Origin: Alicyclobacillus fastidiosus
GTDB lineage: Bacteria; Bacillota; Bacilli; Alicyclobacillales; Alicyclobacillaceae
DNA: 64,000 nt
Reading direction: 5' to 3'
NCBI RefSeq assembly: GCF_026651875.1
Contig: NZ_CP104067.1
Span: forward strand, 4,950,501-5,014,500
Shown here in pieces: positions 45,000-54,509 of this stretch. A program made the translations under genes and the position numbers. Each line of letters starts with the position of its first letter. Position 1 is the stretch's first letter. Below the pieces are notes generated by a model. The model was given only the letters and a program-made list of their open reading frames with translations. It did no database searches and was not told where the DNA came from.

Positions 45000-45137
45000 C
45001 ATGTCGTGGCACTAGAACGAGTCGACCGCGAGTCCATCGTTTCACGAATTAACTCACTCGAATCTCGAATCGCCGAAGTGGAGAAACTATTTAGCTGGCT
45101 CGACGCGCACATAAGCGAATCTCGAACACTCCTATGA
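45000..45137 (+). pseudogene. Tail of an unrecognised coiled-coil gene
   Basis: A frame without a start reads VVALERVDRESIVSRINSLE then SRIAEVEKLFSWLDAHISES and stops at 45137. It looks like the end of a coiled-coil protein similar in style to the one at 43.5 kb. Confidence 0.35.
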
Positions 45138-45431
45138 ATGCAAAATAGTGAGCATCAGGATTGCGCCCACCGTATACAATGGTGGACGCCCCTGAACGCT
45201 CAGTCCGTTGCCCTTCGTTTCTGTTTCACCCTGCCGCCTCGCCGCTCGTGTAAATCTTGGCTCACCACGACCCTCATCTGCTACCGCTACTGCGATATTT
45301 TCCTTGGCACATCCAAACCTACAAACTTTGAGATAGTCTTCATAGTATCTTTCGTATTTGGCTCTGCACTGTTCCTCAAGATTCAATGTAATCCACGATG
45401 TACGAAATGGAGCCGGTGTCGTTCATTATGA
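45138..45431 (-). pseudogene. IS110 relic (left end and transposase start)
   Basis: Over 45250-45431 the DNA matches 1770-1946 of the IS110 element at the beginning of the window closely, including KENIAVAVADEG of the transposase and the CATTATGACTAG end. Several small deletions; nothing of the catalytic C-terminal domain remains. Confidence 0.75.
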
Positions 45432-45460
45432 CTAGCGACAGAACGAGGGCATAATTGTCG

Positions 45461-46249
45461 TCATTGTATTACTGATTGTCCCTGAACGTCCCTGCGGCTC
45501 ACCGTTAAATAACCGACGAAAACAACAATGAGTATCGTCAACACGACACTTACAACACCATCGCCATACCCCAGTCCGCTGATATTGTGCGGTTTTCCAA
45601 ACCAATCAGCGAAAGACGCGCCGAGTGGTCGGGTCATGACGTAGGCAAACCAGAAGGCGAAAATGTCATTTAAACCAAATAACCAATATCCGAGGGCGGG
45701 GAGCAAAAATAGTACCACAAACAAAATCCCTGAAGCCAAATACCCCAAATGTAATGTCGTTGCCGTCATATCGCCTGTGGCAGTTCCCATCGCGAAGGTC
45801 GCCAACACCGCCCCCCAGTAAAACATCTCACGTCGGCGGGTGTATATGCTGTGGATGGATAACGTCTTCTCGACTCTGTACCAAGTCGTGAACACAACCG
45901 TCAAGATGATGGCGAAGGCAATGGTGGAGGCGTAATACGGAACTCCCAAAACAATGTGCGTGACATCGGCAACCATCGTGCCGAAAATCGCAACCATGAC
46001 GACCAATAGCCAATATATCCACGCCACATACTTACGAACCGAGAATTGTAAAATGAGCGCGACAATGAACCCAAGTGCCCCAAGCACAACTGCGATGTAT
46101 GAGTTGATGTGACTAACGAGGTAATCAGAGGTGGATTCGCCCATCGCGGTCGTCAGTAATTTAACAATCCAGAAGTACAACGTGATTTCTGGAACCTTTG
46201 TTAGAAACCGTCGCCCACGTTTTCTGGTAACGGATACGGACTGATTCAT
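45461..46249 (-). CDS. COG4705-type membrane protein
   Basis: 262 residues with about eight membrane segments. Conserved parts: VPEITLYFWIVKLLTTAMGE, ATGDMTATTLHLGY, FWFAYVMTRPLGASFADW and GLGYGDGVVSVVL match the COG4705 family (two repeats of a TRPLG/TTAMGE pattern, known in bacteria as probable manganese or metal-related membrane proteins). Function not established. Intact. Confidence 0.75.
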   Translation of the reverse strand: MNQSVSVTRKRGRRFLTKVPEITLYFWIVKLLTTAMGESTSDYLVSHINSYIAVVLGALGFIVALILQFSVRKYVAWIYWLLVVMVAIFGTMVADVTHIVLGVPYYASTIAFAIILTVVFTTWYRVEKTLSIHSIYTRRREMFYWGAVLATFAMGTATGDMTATTLHLGYLASGILFVVLFLLPALGYWLFGLNDIFAFWFAYVMTRPLGASFADWFGKPHNISGLGYGDGVVSVVLTILIVVFVGYLTVSRRDVQGQSVIQ

Positions 46250-46402
46250 CGGTTTACTCGTTCCTCTCGTGTAGATTCAGTAGCCCTTCCAGCCTATCAC
46301 ATTCTCGTAAGTGCGAGTTTGACTGCCAAAATCACACTGTTGTTTGCACATATTTTACAATAATAATGCAAATCTTCACGCCGTTATCTGAATTGAAAGT
46401 AG

Positions 46403-46807
46403 ATGTTTCAGGGTGTTTCCGTGCAAAGTGGCAATCCGAATGGTCATGCTGCCCTGATATCCACACAATCTCTATATGGTTACCACTATCCTTTAACATT
46501 GGCCCTATATAATTTACCTTGTCTAAAACATTCGTATATAAATCCTAGACTTAGTCCGACGTTCATTCGGGGACTTACATGGAGTAAGGAGGTAGTCAAG
46601 CTGAATAGTGAAGACGCTCTTAATGTAATTTGGGCGCGAAAGACGGCTATCCAATTATTACAACGCAATGGATCTCATAAAATCTCGTTTGACTGCCCAA
46701 TTTGTGGTGGAAAAGCCGAAATGTACTTGATCAATCAGCAGTATCGATCATCTTGCGAAAATAAATGTTTTTCCTGTATCGATAATCTGTCTTCGAAGGA
46801 TTGTTGA
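46403..46807 (+). CDS. Small zinc-ribbon protein
   Basis: The protein-like part is the last 68 residues, from about 46601 (LNSEDALNVIWARKTAIQLL), preceded by AAGGAGG eight bases before a CTG codon; the upstream part of the frame is probably not translated. FDCPICGGKAEM and CENKCFSC form a four-Cys zinc ribbon. No family recognised. Confidence 0.4.
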   Translation: MFQGVSVQSGNPNGHAALISTQSLYGYHYPLTLALYNLPCLKHSYINPRLSPTFIRGLTWSKEVVKLNSEDALNVIWARKTAIQLLQRNGSHKISFDCPICGGKAEMYLINQQYRSSCENKCFSCIDNLSSKDC

Positions 46808-47313
46808 TTTGATATTTTAATGTCAATGATTCAGAGGTAATTGTAGTCAACCGAGCTAATGATGATGCCAAAGCTTGTTTAGACCGCGAAGGTTTTATAC
46901 ATTGCGACGGATGGTGGAGATGAAGAATCCTGTACTGCTAGGCCCGATTAGTTGGCTACGAGTGACATTCATGTGCAGTGAGTCTATTTCTTTGGCTGAT
47001 TAGCGAAATTGGAACAGGTGAACTGAGAGCGGATTTTGTGTTTCATCGTATATTGTGATTGGACTAATTCGTTTCTGAAAAGGAACAGCAGCTAAGAGTA
47101 AAGTTTCTTCCGGTGTATTCCGCAAACTACTTCACTAAAAACATTGAAAGGGTCACAATAACCTCTTCAAATTTGCAGATTTAACATAACCAAACACCAT
47201 CTCTGAGGTTCCTAGACACATTCGATATAGCGCCATTAGACGTTCAAGATTTGTGTATCGCCATTCGATGCGGTCCTGGTGTTCGTCGGCCATGTACATA
47301 GACCGTTAACGCC
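46808..47313. other. Gene-poor stretch
   Basis: A plus-strand remnant ending at 46923 reads EVIVVNRANDDAKACLDREG then FIHCDGWWR, probably the end of a lost gene. The remainder to 47313 has no feature I can support. Confidence 0.35.
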
Positions 47314-47943
47314 ATGGGAGTGAATGAAGTGGGTTTCGAACACATCGCAACAACATATGGATATACGGGTGTTTTTGTTTTACTTGCCCTTGAGTATGTG
47401 ATTCTTATTGTGCCAGGGGAAACCTTACTAACCACATTAGGGGTTTTTTCTCACACAAACCAAATCCATTTCAATCTGCCACTGATGATTGTATCTGCTA
47501 GTCTGGGTACTTTTACCGGATCAATGCTAACTTATCTTATTGGCCGCACTGTCGGACGACCTGTTATACAGAAATTTGGAAGGTATATATTCATTACCGA
47601 AAAACGCCTGCGGAAAACAGAACGGTTATTTCAACGGCAAGCCATATGGACATTGATTATCACTAAGTACATTGCAGTGATACGGGATATCATTCCATAT
47701 ATTACCGGAATCAATAAGTTGAGGCTTAAAATTTACATTCCGGTTCAATTAGTTGCGTCATTTCTTTGGACCAGTACGTTTTTAATAGCTGGAAACCTCC
47801 TAGAACGGGCGGGAGCATCTATTTACCATCATTGGCGGCTCGAATTGATACCGGGTGTGCTGTTAATGATAGGTGTAGTAATTGGATATCGGTTAATGCA
47901 TAAGCGAATGCATAGCTTGGTTGACATTAGTGATGAGGAATAA
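47314..47943 (+). CDS. DedA-family membrane protein
   Basis: 209 residues with the VTT/DedA domain: GVFVLLALEYVILIVPGETL, ASLGTFTGSMLTYLIGRTVG, the conserved phenylalanine/glycine region FGRYIFITEKRLRKTERLF and RDIIPYITGINKL. DedA proteins act as flippases for undecaprenyl phosphate or phosphatidylethanolamine in the cytoplasmic membrane. The mreB-like gene begins 19 bases later, so the two form an operon joining lipid-carrier recycling and cell shape. Confidence 0.9.
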   Translation: MGVNEVGFEHIATTYGYTGVFVLLALEYVILIVPGETLLTTLGVFSHTNQIHFNLPLMIVSASLGTFTGSMLTYLIGRTVGRPVIQKFGRYIFITEKRLRKTERLFQRQAIWTLIITKYIAVIRDIIPYITGINKLRLKIYIPVQLVASFLWTSTFLIAGNLLERAGASIYHHWRLELIPGVLLMIGVVIGYRLMHKRMHSLVDISDEE

Positions 47944-47962
47944 TTTGGAGGATGACTAATCA

Positions 47963-48991
47963 ATGTTTGCACGTCGTGATATAGCTGTCGATCTGGGCAC
48001 CACAAATACATTAGTCTACGTAAAAGGGCAAGGTATCGTCTTGCGTGAACCCTCTGTAGTGGCTATTCAACAAGGTACGGGTGCAATTTATGCTGTGGGA
48101 GCAGAGGCTAAACAGATGATTGGACGGACGCCCAGTGATATCGTCGCTGTTCGGCCCATAAGAGATGGAGTTATCGCGGACCTCCAGACAACATCAACGA
48201 TGATAAAGCATTTTCTTAGAAAGGCATTGAAGGTTTCGCAGCTAAACCGGTTAGTGAAACCGAGAGTGATCATCTGTGTACCTTCAGGGATAACCGCAGT
48301 CGAAAAACGCGCAGTTGAAAATGCAATCCTTCAAGCAGGGGCAAAACATGCCCAAACAATTAAAGAGCCGATGGCAGCAGCGATTGGAGCAAGTCTGCCT
48401 ATCGGTGACGCAACAGGATCTATGGTTGTGGATATAGGTGGTGGAACAACGGAGACCGCTGTCATCTCGCTTGGGAGAATCGTCACAACTCGATCAATTC
48501 GTTCAGGAGGTGATGCAATCGATGCACGCATTGTCCAATATATGAAAAAGGCCCATAACTTAGCCATTGGAGAGCCTACAGCGGAAAATCTCAAGGTTTC
48601 CATTGGTGCTATTGAAGCCGATGCTAATCAAGAGTATATCGTTGTTCGAGGACGAGATCTTTTAACTGGGTTGCCGAAGACTCTGTCGGTGAGTTCCTCT
48701 GAAATCATTCATAATCTGCATGAAGCAATTGATTGTATTGTAGAAGTTGTGAGAAATACGCTGGAAAGAATACCTCCAGAACTTTCCACAGATGTCATGG
48801 AACGAGGAATTGTTCTTTCAGGTGGTGGTGCGTTATTACGCAATTTGGATCATGTATTAAGTGCTAAAACGGGTATACCCGTTTCTATTGCGGAAAATCC
48901 GCTTGACTGTGTTGCTATAGGAACAGGGAAAGTTCTCGAGGACTATGACTCCAACCGTCGTTGGGATAACAAGCTTCGGCGTAGAGCCTAG
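47963..48991 (+). CDS. MreB/Mbl-family rod-shape protein
   Basis: 342-residue bacterial actin. Nucleotide-site motifs are intact: IAVDLGTTNTLVYVKGQG (phosphate 1), VVDIGGGTTETAVISLGRIV (phosphate 2) and GIVLSGGGALLRNLD (adenosine). It polymerises under the membrane and guides wall synthesis. The N-terminal MFARRDIAVDLG and the overall sequence are closest to Mbl/MreBH-like paralogues; it is away from the usual mreBCD cluster, so a second copy is expected elsewhere. AGGAGG-like site (GGAGGA) upstream. Confidence 0.93.
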   Translation: MFARRDIAVDLGTTNTLVYVKGQGIVLREPSVVAIQQGTGAIYAVGAEAKQMIGRTPSDIVAVRPIRDGVIADLQTTSTMIKHFLRKALKVSQLNRLVKPRVIICVPSGITAVEKRAVENAILQAGAKHAQTIKEPMAAAIGASLPIGDATGSMVVDIGGGTTETAVISLGRIVTTRSIRSGGDAIDARIVQYMKKAHNLAIGEPTAENLKVSIGAIEADANQEYIVVRGRDLLTGLPKTLSVSSSEIIHNLHEAIDCIVEVVRNTLERIPPELSTDVMERGIVLSGGGALLRNLDHVLSAKTGIPVSIAENPLDCVAIGTGKVLEDYDSNRRWDNKLRRRA

Positions 48992-49238
48992 TGAAACCGA
49001 AATCGTGTATTTTGGCCATTCGTATTCCGTCCGGAGAATGGTCTAAAACATGAGGTCTAAGTGGTTTAGAGAATACTTCATGGCTTCTCCGTGGAACAGA
49101 GGTCAAGCCCTATGTACATAGGTAATTGAAAGTACCATGCACGCTACGCAAGTATGTAAAAGACTCTGTGGCTCCGTGATTGAGCAGCCTTATATGTGAG
49201 CACCTCACGAATATCCAGGAAAAAACACAGAAAAGAGC

Positions 49239-49945
49239 GAGGGGGGTGTCCCAAAAGTACTTCGGTACTGAGGGGCGCCCCGTACATGGGACAACTTTTC
49301 CTACCAATGGATTTGGAAGACCTGATTCCTGCGAATCATGTTGTGCGTATTGTAAATGACACCGTAGAGCGAATGGACGACGAGTTATTCTTTCAATACT
49401 ACCCCGGCGGCGGTCGAAGCAGTTTCCATCCGAAAATGCTGACCAAAGTTCTTGTTTATGCATATACACAACGAATTTACTCCTCTCGTCAGATCGCTAA
49501 GGCCCTACGGGAGAACATTCATTTTATGTGGCTAAGCGCCCGCCAAACACCCGACTTCCGTACCATTAATCGATTCCATTCGGAACGGATGAAGGACATT
49601 GTAGAACAAGTTTTTGCAGCGGTACTTGAACTGCTTATTGACGAAGGGTACGTAAACTTCGGGCATTACTTCCTGGATGGAACCAAAATTGAGGCGAATG
49701 CGAATCGCTACACCTTTGTCTGGAAGAAATCCGCAGACCGTTTTCAGTCTCGGTTACAAGCACAAATCCGGGAGTTGCTGACGGAAATCGAGCAAGCAAA
49801 CCAACAGGAACAACGAGAATACGGAGAACGAGATCTGGAGGAGTTGGGAAAGGACCAGGACCAGCCTATTACTTCTGAACAGTTGGATACGTTGGTGACC
49901 TCTCTGGAGCAACAGCTGAGTGAATCCCGGACCTAGGTCGCGAAA
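49239..49945 (+). pseudogene. IS1182-family element, 5' fragment with truncated transposase
   Basis: The left end GGGGGGTGTCCCAAAAG is followed by MGQLFLPMDLEDLIPANHVV, the standard start of IS1182 transposases, then FHPKMLTKVLVYAYTQRIYS and YFLDGTKIEANANRYTFVW (first catalytic Asp). It stops at about residue 220 in the Gln/Glu-rich coiled region and the rest is lost; the next bases already belong to an MFS gene. The MITE at 2.04 kb has the same type of ends. Confidence 0.8.
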
Positions 49946-49959
49946 CGGGATCACAAACG

Positions 49960-50550
49960 ACCTTGGTCGGATTTTTTTTGGCCCCGAAATGCTTCGACGT
50001 AGGCAGATTTAGAGAAAAGAAAATTCCCATCAGGAGACCAAGTCCGGAAATCACCGCTACTGCCATCCGCCAGCTTGAGAACTCAGTAAGAAAACTGACC
50101 AGGACGCGCCCCAGCAATCCGCCCACGGTGTTCCCGCTAATAAAGAGTCCCATTGAAAATCCAAGCACTTTCGGATTCATCTCTTCACTCAGGTACGCCA
50201 TCGCAGTTGCCGGTAGACCTGAGACCAGAACACCAAGAAGTGTTCGAGCAATTAGAAAACTAGTCCAGTTCAGGCAAAAAGCAGTTAGAAGTGAGCAAAT
50301 ACATGAGCTTAAAACAGAAACAATCATAATTCTACTGCGCCCATATGTATCCGGAAATCGCACCGATGATTGGTAAAGAGAATGCCATGGAGATGGTCGA
50401 GAGCGACAACGATAGACTTGCCATGGCGGGAGTAACATGAAACTGCTGAACAAACACCGGAAATAGTGGCTGCACGGTGTACAGGATGGCGAATACGGCA
50501 AGTCCGGAGGCAAAAAAGGCAAGGCTGATACGCCAGCGCAAAGGGGTCAC
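49960..50550 (-). pseudogene. MFS transporter fragment (YnfM-like)
   Basis: From ATG 50550 the first membrane segments read SLAFFASGLAVFAILYTVQP and FSLPIIGAIS; a one-base shift near 50340 moves the rest to another frame, DTYGRSRIMIVS (MFS motif A), then ARTLLGVLVSGLPATAMAYL and LFISGNTVGGLLGR. The gene is cut at about 49960 by the IS1182 fragment, leaving six of twelve segments. YnfM-type carriers export arabinose-like or drug substrates; here inactive. Confidence 0.8.
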
Positions 50551-50631
50551 CTTCTTCGAAATTTACGAGTCACGTAATAATTGTTAAGCTGGATTTTCCT
50601 CGCATGGCGGGTAACTTATCTACACGAACAA

Positions 50632-50666
50632 GAAAAACGACGTGCCCTGTTTGGCACGCCGTTTTG
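50632..50666 (-). terminator. Terminator of the tcu-like operon
   Basis: On the minus strand AAAACGGCGTGCC-AAACA-GGGCACGTCGTTTTTCTT: long stem followed by Ts, just after the MFS gene. Confidence 0.85.
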
Positions 50667-50677
50667 CCGTCTCGCAC

Positions 50678-52039
50678 TTACGCCGAAACGGTTCCCTCGC
50701 TTGCGCTGACAATTTCGAGTGCACGACCTTTGGTTCTCGGTCCAAACGCAAAGGTGATGACCGAGAGAAGGAGCCAACAAGCCGCAATGTAGATAAATAC
50801 GTTCGAATAGTGATGTGCTGCGCCGTAGATAGCAGGTACGATGAAGCCGTTTGCGATGTTAAAGAGTCGTCCTGCGCCGTACGTGAGACCGGAACCGGAG
50901 TTGCGAACTTCCGTCGGATACAGTTCCGGGGTGTACGCGTAGAGCAGCGGTGCAAAGGTTTGAATGAACATATTGACGAGGAATCCGAAAACCATAATCA
51001 TTGCCGTATTAAACGTCAAACCGTAAATGAGTCCACAACCGGCAATCAGGATGGCGAAGATAGCAACCAACCATTTGCGGTCAATCTTGTCAGAGAACAG
51101 ATAGGCGATGAATGCGCCAGGAACCGCACCAATCGACATGACAAACGACCAAGTGAGCGAGTGAACGAGTGAGAAACCGTGAGCGACCAGCAGTGTAGGA
51201 ACCCAGGATACGAAGCCATAGAATCCTAATGTTTGCAAAATCCAGAGCAGCAAGAGGACAACCGTGCGACCTCCATAGCGTTTGGAGAACAGTTCGCCCC
51301 AGCCTTTTTTCGCGACGACCGCTTTGACTTCTTCCACCGGTTCGGAGAGTGTGCCTTTTTCTTTGGAAACAATGGCTTCAATTTCGTCCGTGACGCGGTT
51401 TGCATCGTCAAAACGACCACGGTTTTCCAGCCAGCGTGGAGACTCTTTCATGCGAATGGCAAGAAGTGCGCAGATGAAACCGAGTGCGCCCCACACAAAT
51501 ACCAAACGCCATCCCCAAGTCGCTACTGGAATCAAAAGGCGGGATACAAACGAAGTAATCGGAATTCCAGCGAGACCCACCGTCATGATGAGCCCTTGGT
51601 AGGTTCCGCGCTTTTTCGCCGGGAACACTTCACTGATGTAGGTGATACCAACGACCGTCATGGCAGAAAGTCCAAAACCCGTCAAGAAACGAGTGATAGA
51701 GAACTCCGCCAAATTCATTGCAAACGCATTCAACAAGGAGAAAACCGAATAAATCAAAACGGTTGTGATCAAACTCTTTTTCCGTCCGATGAGGTCCGAA
51801 ATGTAGCCGACAAGTGTTGCGCCGAGAAACATGCCGGCAAAACTCCAGGATGTGAGATTACCGATATCGGTCAGTTTTAGATGCCATGCCTTTTCCACGG
51901 CAGGCGCCGTGTAGCCCAATGTGTTCAAATCGCCCAGTTCAAAGAAAAATGCAAAAGCCAAAATCCAGACTACATAGCGGTGAAATCCCGCAATTGGCAG
52001 CCGCTCAAGGCGGGCGCCCGCTGAGTACTTACTACGCAT
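50678..52039 (-). CDS. MFS transporter, probable tricarboxylate carrier (TcuC-like)
   Basis: 453 residues, twelve membrane segments, metabolite:H+ symporter type. Motif A is seen as GYISDLIGRKKS after segment 2 and again as YLFSDKIDRKWL after segment 8; RFLTGFGLSAMTVVGITYIS is segment 4. The context (flavoprotein, Fe-S/cytochrome protein and PrpF-like isomerase) matches the tcuABC tricarballylate system of Salmonella, in which TcuC imports the substrate. The substrate is inferred from the neighbours. Last gene of the operon, 58 bases after the isomerase. Confidence 0.75.
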   Translation of the reverse strand: MRSKYSAGARLERLPIAGFHRYVVWILAFAFFFELGDLNTLGYTAPAVEKAWHLKLTDIGNLTSWSFAGMFLGATLVGYISDLIGRKKSLITTVLIYSVFSLLNAFAMNLAEFSITRFLTGFGLSAMTVVGITYISEVFPAKKRGTYQGLIMTVGLAGIPITSFVSRLLIPVATWGWRLVFVWGALGFICALLAIRMKESPRWLENRGRFDDANRVTDEIEAIVSKEKGTLSEPVEEVKAVVAKKGWGELFSKRYGGRTVVLLLLWILQTLGFYGFVSWVPTLLVAHGFSLVHSLTWSFVMSIGAVPGAFIAYLFSDKIDRKWLVAIFAILIAGCGLIYGLTFNTAMIMVFGFLVNMFIQTFAPLLYAYTPELYPTEVRNSGSGLTYGAGRLFNIANGFIVPAIYGAAHHYSNVFIYIAACWLLLSVITFAFGPRTKGRALEIVSASEGTVSA

Positions 52040-52097
52040 GTGTTCGCCTCCTAGTTTTTGTTGTAACCGGATACATATTGTTCAAAAATCGGCGAGG

Positions 52098-53252
52098 TTA
52101 AGAAACCACCTCCTTACATTCAGGAACCAAAGCTTGCCCCTCCATCAGAGGTCTCGCAGTTCGAATGAGCGTTACTTTTTCGACTTTTGGTTCCAACACA
52201 TTGGAGACCTGGGCTTCCATTTCAAGAATGCCTGCCGGATGACCAATTTTTAAGTGGCTACGTTCTTTAGAAGCGAAGGAACATTTCTTGTAGGTCAAAG
52301 TATCAGGAAACTTGGAGGATGCAGATAGAGCAATTCCTCCAGTCACAGCATAGGTGGGATGCAGTTTTCCCATTGTAAGAACTCTTGCGGCAATGTCATA
52401 CTCTGAACTGGCAACCTGTTTCCCCATCGTTGTTCGATAGTCTTTGGGGGACTGAATTATCGCGATTTTCGGCAGTGCATGGGTGCTTGGTGCAACAATT
52501 TCGTCGTCAGCAAACAAGCCAATCATTCGCCCTACCGCGACCCTTATATTCTCCATCTTGGTCAACATCGGGCGCATCTCATCTTCAGTAACTTCAGTAC
52601 CTGAAAAACCAAGTTCGTCCCCGTCCATGATTACCGTCAAATTTCCAACATCAATAATGGTCACATGAAAACTGGATCCGTCCGTTAATCTAATGAAATC
52701 TGTTCGATTCCCGGTCGGGAACAGACTTCCTGTAACCCCACCGCCTTCATCAAAGAAATCAAGGTAAATCGGTGATCCACTGCCTGGAACGCCCGGGATT
52801 TCTGTGTCTCCATCAATTACAAACTGCCCATTTTCCACTTTAAACCTTGAAACAATAATTGAATTTGTGTTCGTATTATAAATTCTCACACTTAGAAATC
52901 CATCAGCTGCAGCTTCCACCATACCTTGCCGAAGGGCAAATGGACCGACTGCGGAAGAAATATTCCCACAATTCGGCTTGTAATCAATAGAAGCCTTATC
53001 AATACTAACCTGTCCAAATGTATAATCCACATCTGCGTCCGGTCGATTTGAGACTTCAACGATGGCAAGCTTGCTTGTGGTAGGAGTCGCGCCACCGAGC
53101 CCATCAATTTGTTTTGAATCCGGGCTTCCGAATAACGAAAGAATGGTACGATCCCGAATATCCGGGTCTACCGGTAAGTCTATTCCACAGAGAAATAACC
53201 CTTTGCTGGTCCCTCCACGGTAAATCGAACAGGGGATCTGTTTCCAAGACAT
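52098..53252 (-). CDS. PrpF-family isomerase (aconitate-type)
   Basis: 384 residues of the diaminopimelate-epimerase fold used by 2-methylaconitate isomerase PrpF and oxalomesaconate tautomerase. Recognisable: PCSIYRGGTSKGLFL (substrate loop), DGLGGATPTTSKLAIV, the conserved Lys/Cys region DYKPNCGNISSAVGPFA, and HPTYAVTGGIALSASSKFP. In this operon it would shift the double bond or geometry of the aconitate formed by the flavoprotein; that is inference. ATG 53252 has GGAGG upstream, buried in a hairpin. An in-frame ATG at 53351 would extend it by 33 residues and is less likely. Confidence 0.85.
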   Translation of the reverse strand: MSWKQIPCSIYRGGTSKGLFLCGIDLPVDPDIRDRTILSLFGSPDSKQIDGLGGATPTTSKLAIVEVSNRPDADVDYTFGQVSIDKASIDYKPNCGNISSAVGPFALRQGMVEAAADGFLSVRIYNTNTNSIIVSRFKVENGQFVIDGDTEIPGVPGSGSPIYLDFFDEGGGVTGSLFPTGNRTDFIRLTDGSSFHVTIIDVGNLTVIMDGDELGFSGTEVTEDEMRPMLTKMENIRVAVGRMIGLFADDEIVAPSTHALPKIAIIQSPKDYRTTMGKQVASSEYDIAARVLTMGKLHPTYAVTGGIALSASSKFPDTLTYKKCSFASKERSHLKIGHPAGILEMEAQVSNVLEPKVEKVTLIRTARPLMEGQALVPECKEVVS

Positions 53253-53322
53253 AAAAAAGCCTCCTAACGAAACGAAGTCCAAAAAACCACTGGACTTCGC
53301 ACAATTACTCGTTAGAGGCTTT
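53253..53322 (-). promoter_or_regulatory. Leader hairpin that sequesters the isomerase ribosome site
   Basis: In transcript sense, AAAGCCTCTAACGA pairs with TCGTTAGGAGGCTTT (one bulged G) and an inner stem GAAGTCCA/TGGACTTC extends it. The outer stem contains the AGGAGG of the isomerase gene and ends in TTTTTT immediately before the ATG, so it may both hide the ribosome site and act as a terminator. Confidence 0.65.
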
Positions 53323-53363
53323 CTAAACGACTCATGCGAAACAGTAGGCATCTACATATATAA

Positions 53364-54509
53364 TTACTGATTTGCCGAATCCATGTCAACAATTTTTCTG
53401 AATTGGTGAGAAGAATGTGCAACTGGTTTTGGCGCCGCAGACACCCCGTGTGTACGCTCTTCCTGTGCATATCGAACCAGTGCCATTAAACGGTACACGA
53501 AATGCGTAAACTTCGTGTAGGGAGCCGTCAGGAACAAGGAAGCGACCGTGCTTAGGTGAATGACGAGGATCGTTCCCATTGCCGCCGTGTCCCGCAAAGC
53601 GAGCAGGAGGAAGCCGGTTGCCGCGACCAAAAGCAGGGATATGGAAAACGCGCGACCGGATTTCACAGCGCCCTCATCGGTCGCAGAGCGATCGTCTCTT
53701 GTCTTCACATAGATGAAGCCACTTGTGCCGATGAGGATGCCGATGCCGCCTAAAATACCCAGAATCACTACTGGACTCATAACTGGATACGGAGCCTGGA
53801 TGTGGAGCACATGCGAGTAAAAAGCTCCTAGCGTCGTGGATGCAAAATCGAGCAAGAATCCATAGAATACAAAATGATGAAGCACACGCCGCTGCATCGG
53901 AACTTCGGAGTCCGGCGTCTCTTTGCCGAGGTAGCGAAGCGCAAACGCATCCTTAATCGCCTTTACAACGTCACGAGCCATCACAGGCTGCGTCTGTTCC
54001 GATTTTAAATCGCGCCAGTAGCGAAAAGCGCCGAACACCCAGCCAAACGCCATCCAAAGACCAAAAATGCTGAAAAGGATGGTTAACAAGCCTTCGGAAA
54101 GAACTGCATAGAATCCGCCGGTTCCAAGATGTTTCGAAAACACATTCGTGGATCCATTCAAAACGAGCGCAATAATGAAAAACACAACGAGTGCGATCAC
54201 GGTGGTTGCCCAAAAATTCAACTTACCAAGCGGACTTGCAATGGCATACTTCTTGTACGAGTCTTGGCGCAGTTCCGCAAACAGTTTCGGCGGGTTAACG
54301 CCGAACTCATGCGGTGTGGTAAACGGACACGCGAACACGCACTCCCGACAGTCGTGGCATAGGTTCGCCAGGTAAGTCATGTCCTTGTCCGTGAACTCTC
54401 TCCGATATTCAATCGCATGCCAAACCGCGCAGTACCCTTCGCAATATCGGCAGGCGTTACAAATTTGCATTTGTCGTTTTCCTTCTTGCATCAGTTCAAC
54501 CGATGACAT
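53364..54509 (-). CDS. tcuB: TcuB-like Fe-S/cytochrome membrane protein
   Basis: 381 residues. The N-terminus has two [4Fe-4S] motifs, CNACRYCEGYCAVWHA and CHDCRECVFACPF; the rest has six membrane segments with His residues (HHFVFYGFLL, VIHLSTVASLFLTAPYTKFT) able to hold haem b. In the tcu system TcuB takes electrons from the reduced flavin of TcuA into the quinone pool. ATG 54509 lies within the end of the flavoprotein gene, with GGGGAGG upstream, so translation is coupled. Confidence 0.85.
   Translation of the reverse strand: MSSVELMQEGKRQMQICNACRYCEGYCAVWHAIEYRREFTDKDMTYLANLCHDCRECVFACPFTTPHEFGVNPPKLFAELRQDSYKKYAIASPLGKLNFWATTVIALVVFFIIALVLNGSTNVFSKHLGTGGFYAVLSEGLLTILFSIFGLWMAFGWVFGAFRYWRDLKSEQTQPVMARDVVKAIKDAFALRYLGKETPDSEVPMQRRVLHHFVFYGFLLDFASTTLGAFYSHVLHIQAPYPVMSPVVILGILGGIGILIGTSGFIYVKTRDDRSATDEGAVKSGRAFSISLLLVAATGFLLLALRDTAAMGTILVIHLSTVASLFLTAPYTKFTHFVYRLMALVRYAQEERTHGVSAAPKPVAHSSHQFRKIVDMDSANQ

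Noticed and set aside
50642..51880. Plus-strand frames opposite the MFS gene
   Set aside because: Shadows of the carrier gene at 50678-52039, which has strong family evidence.
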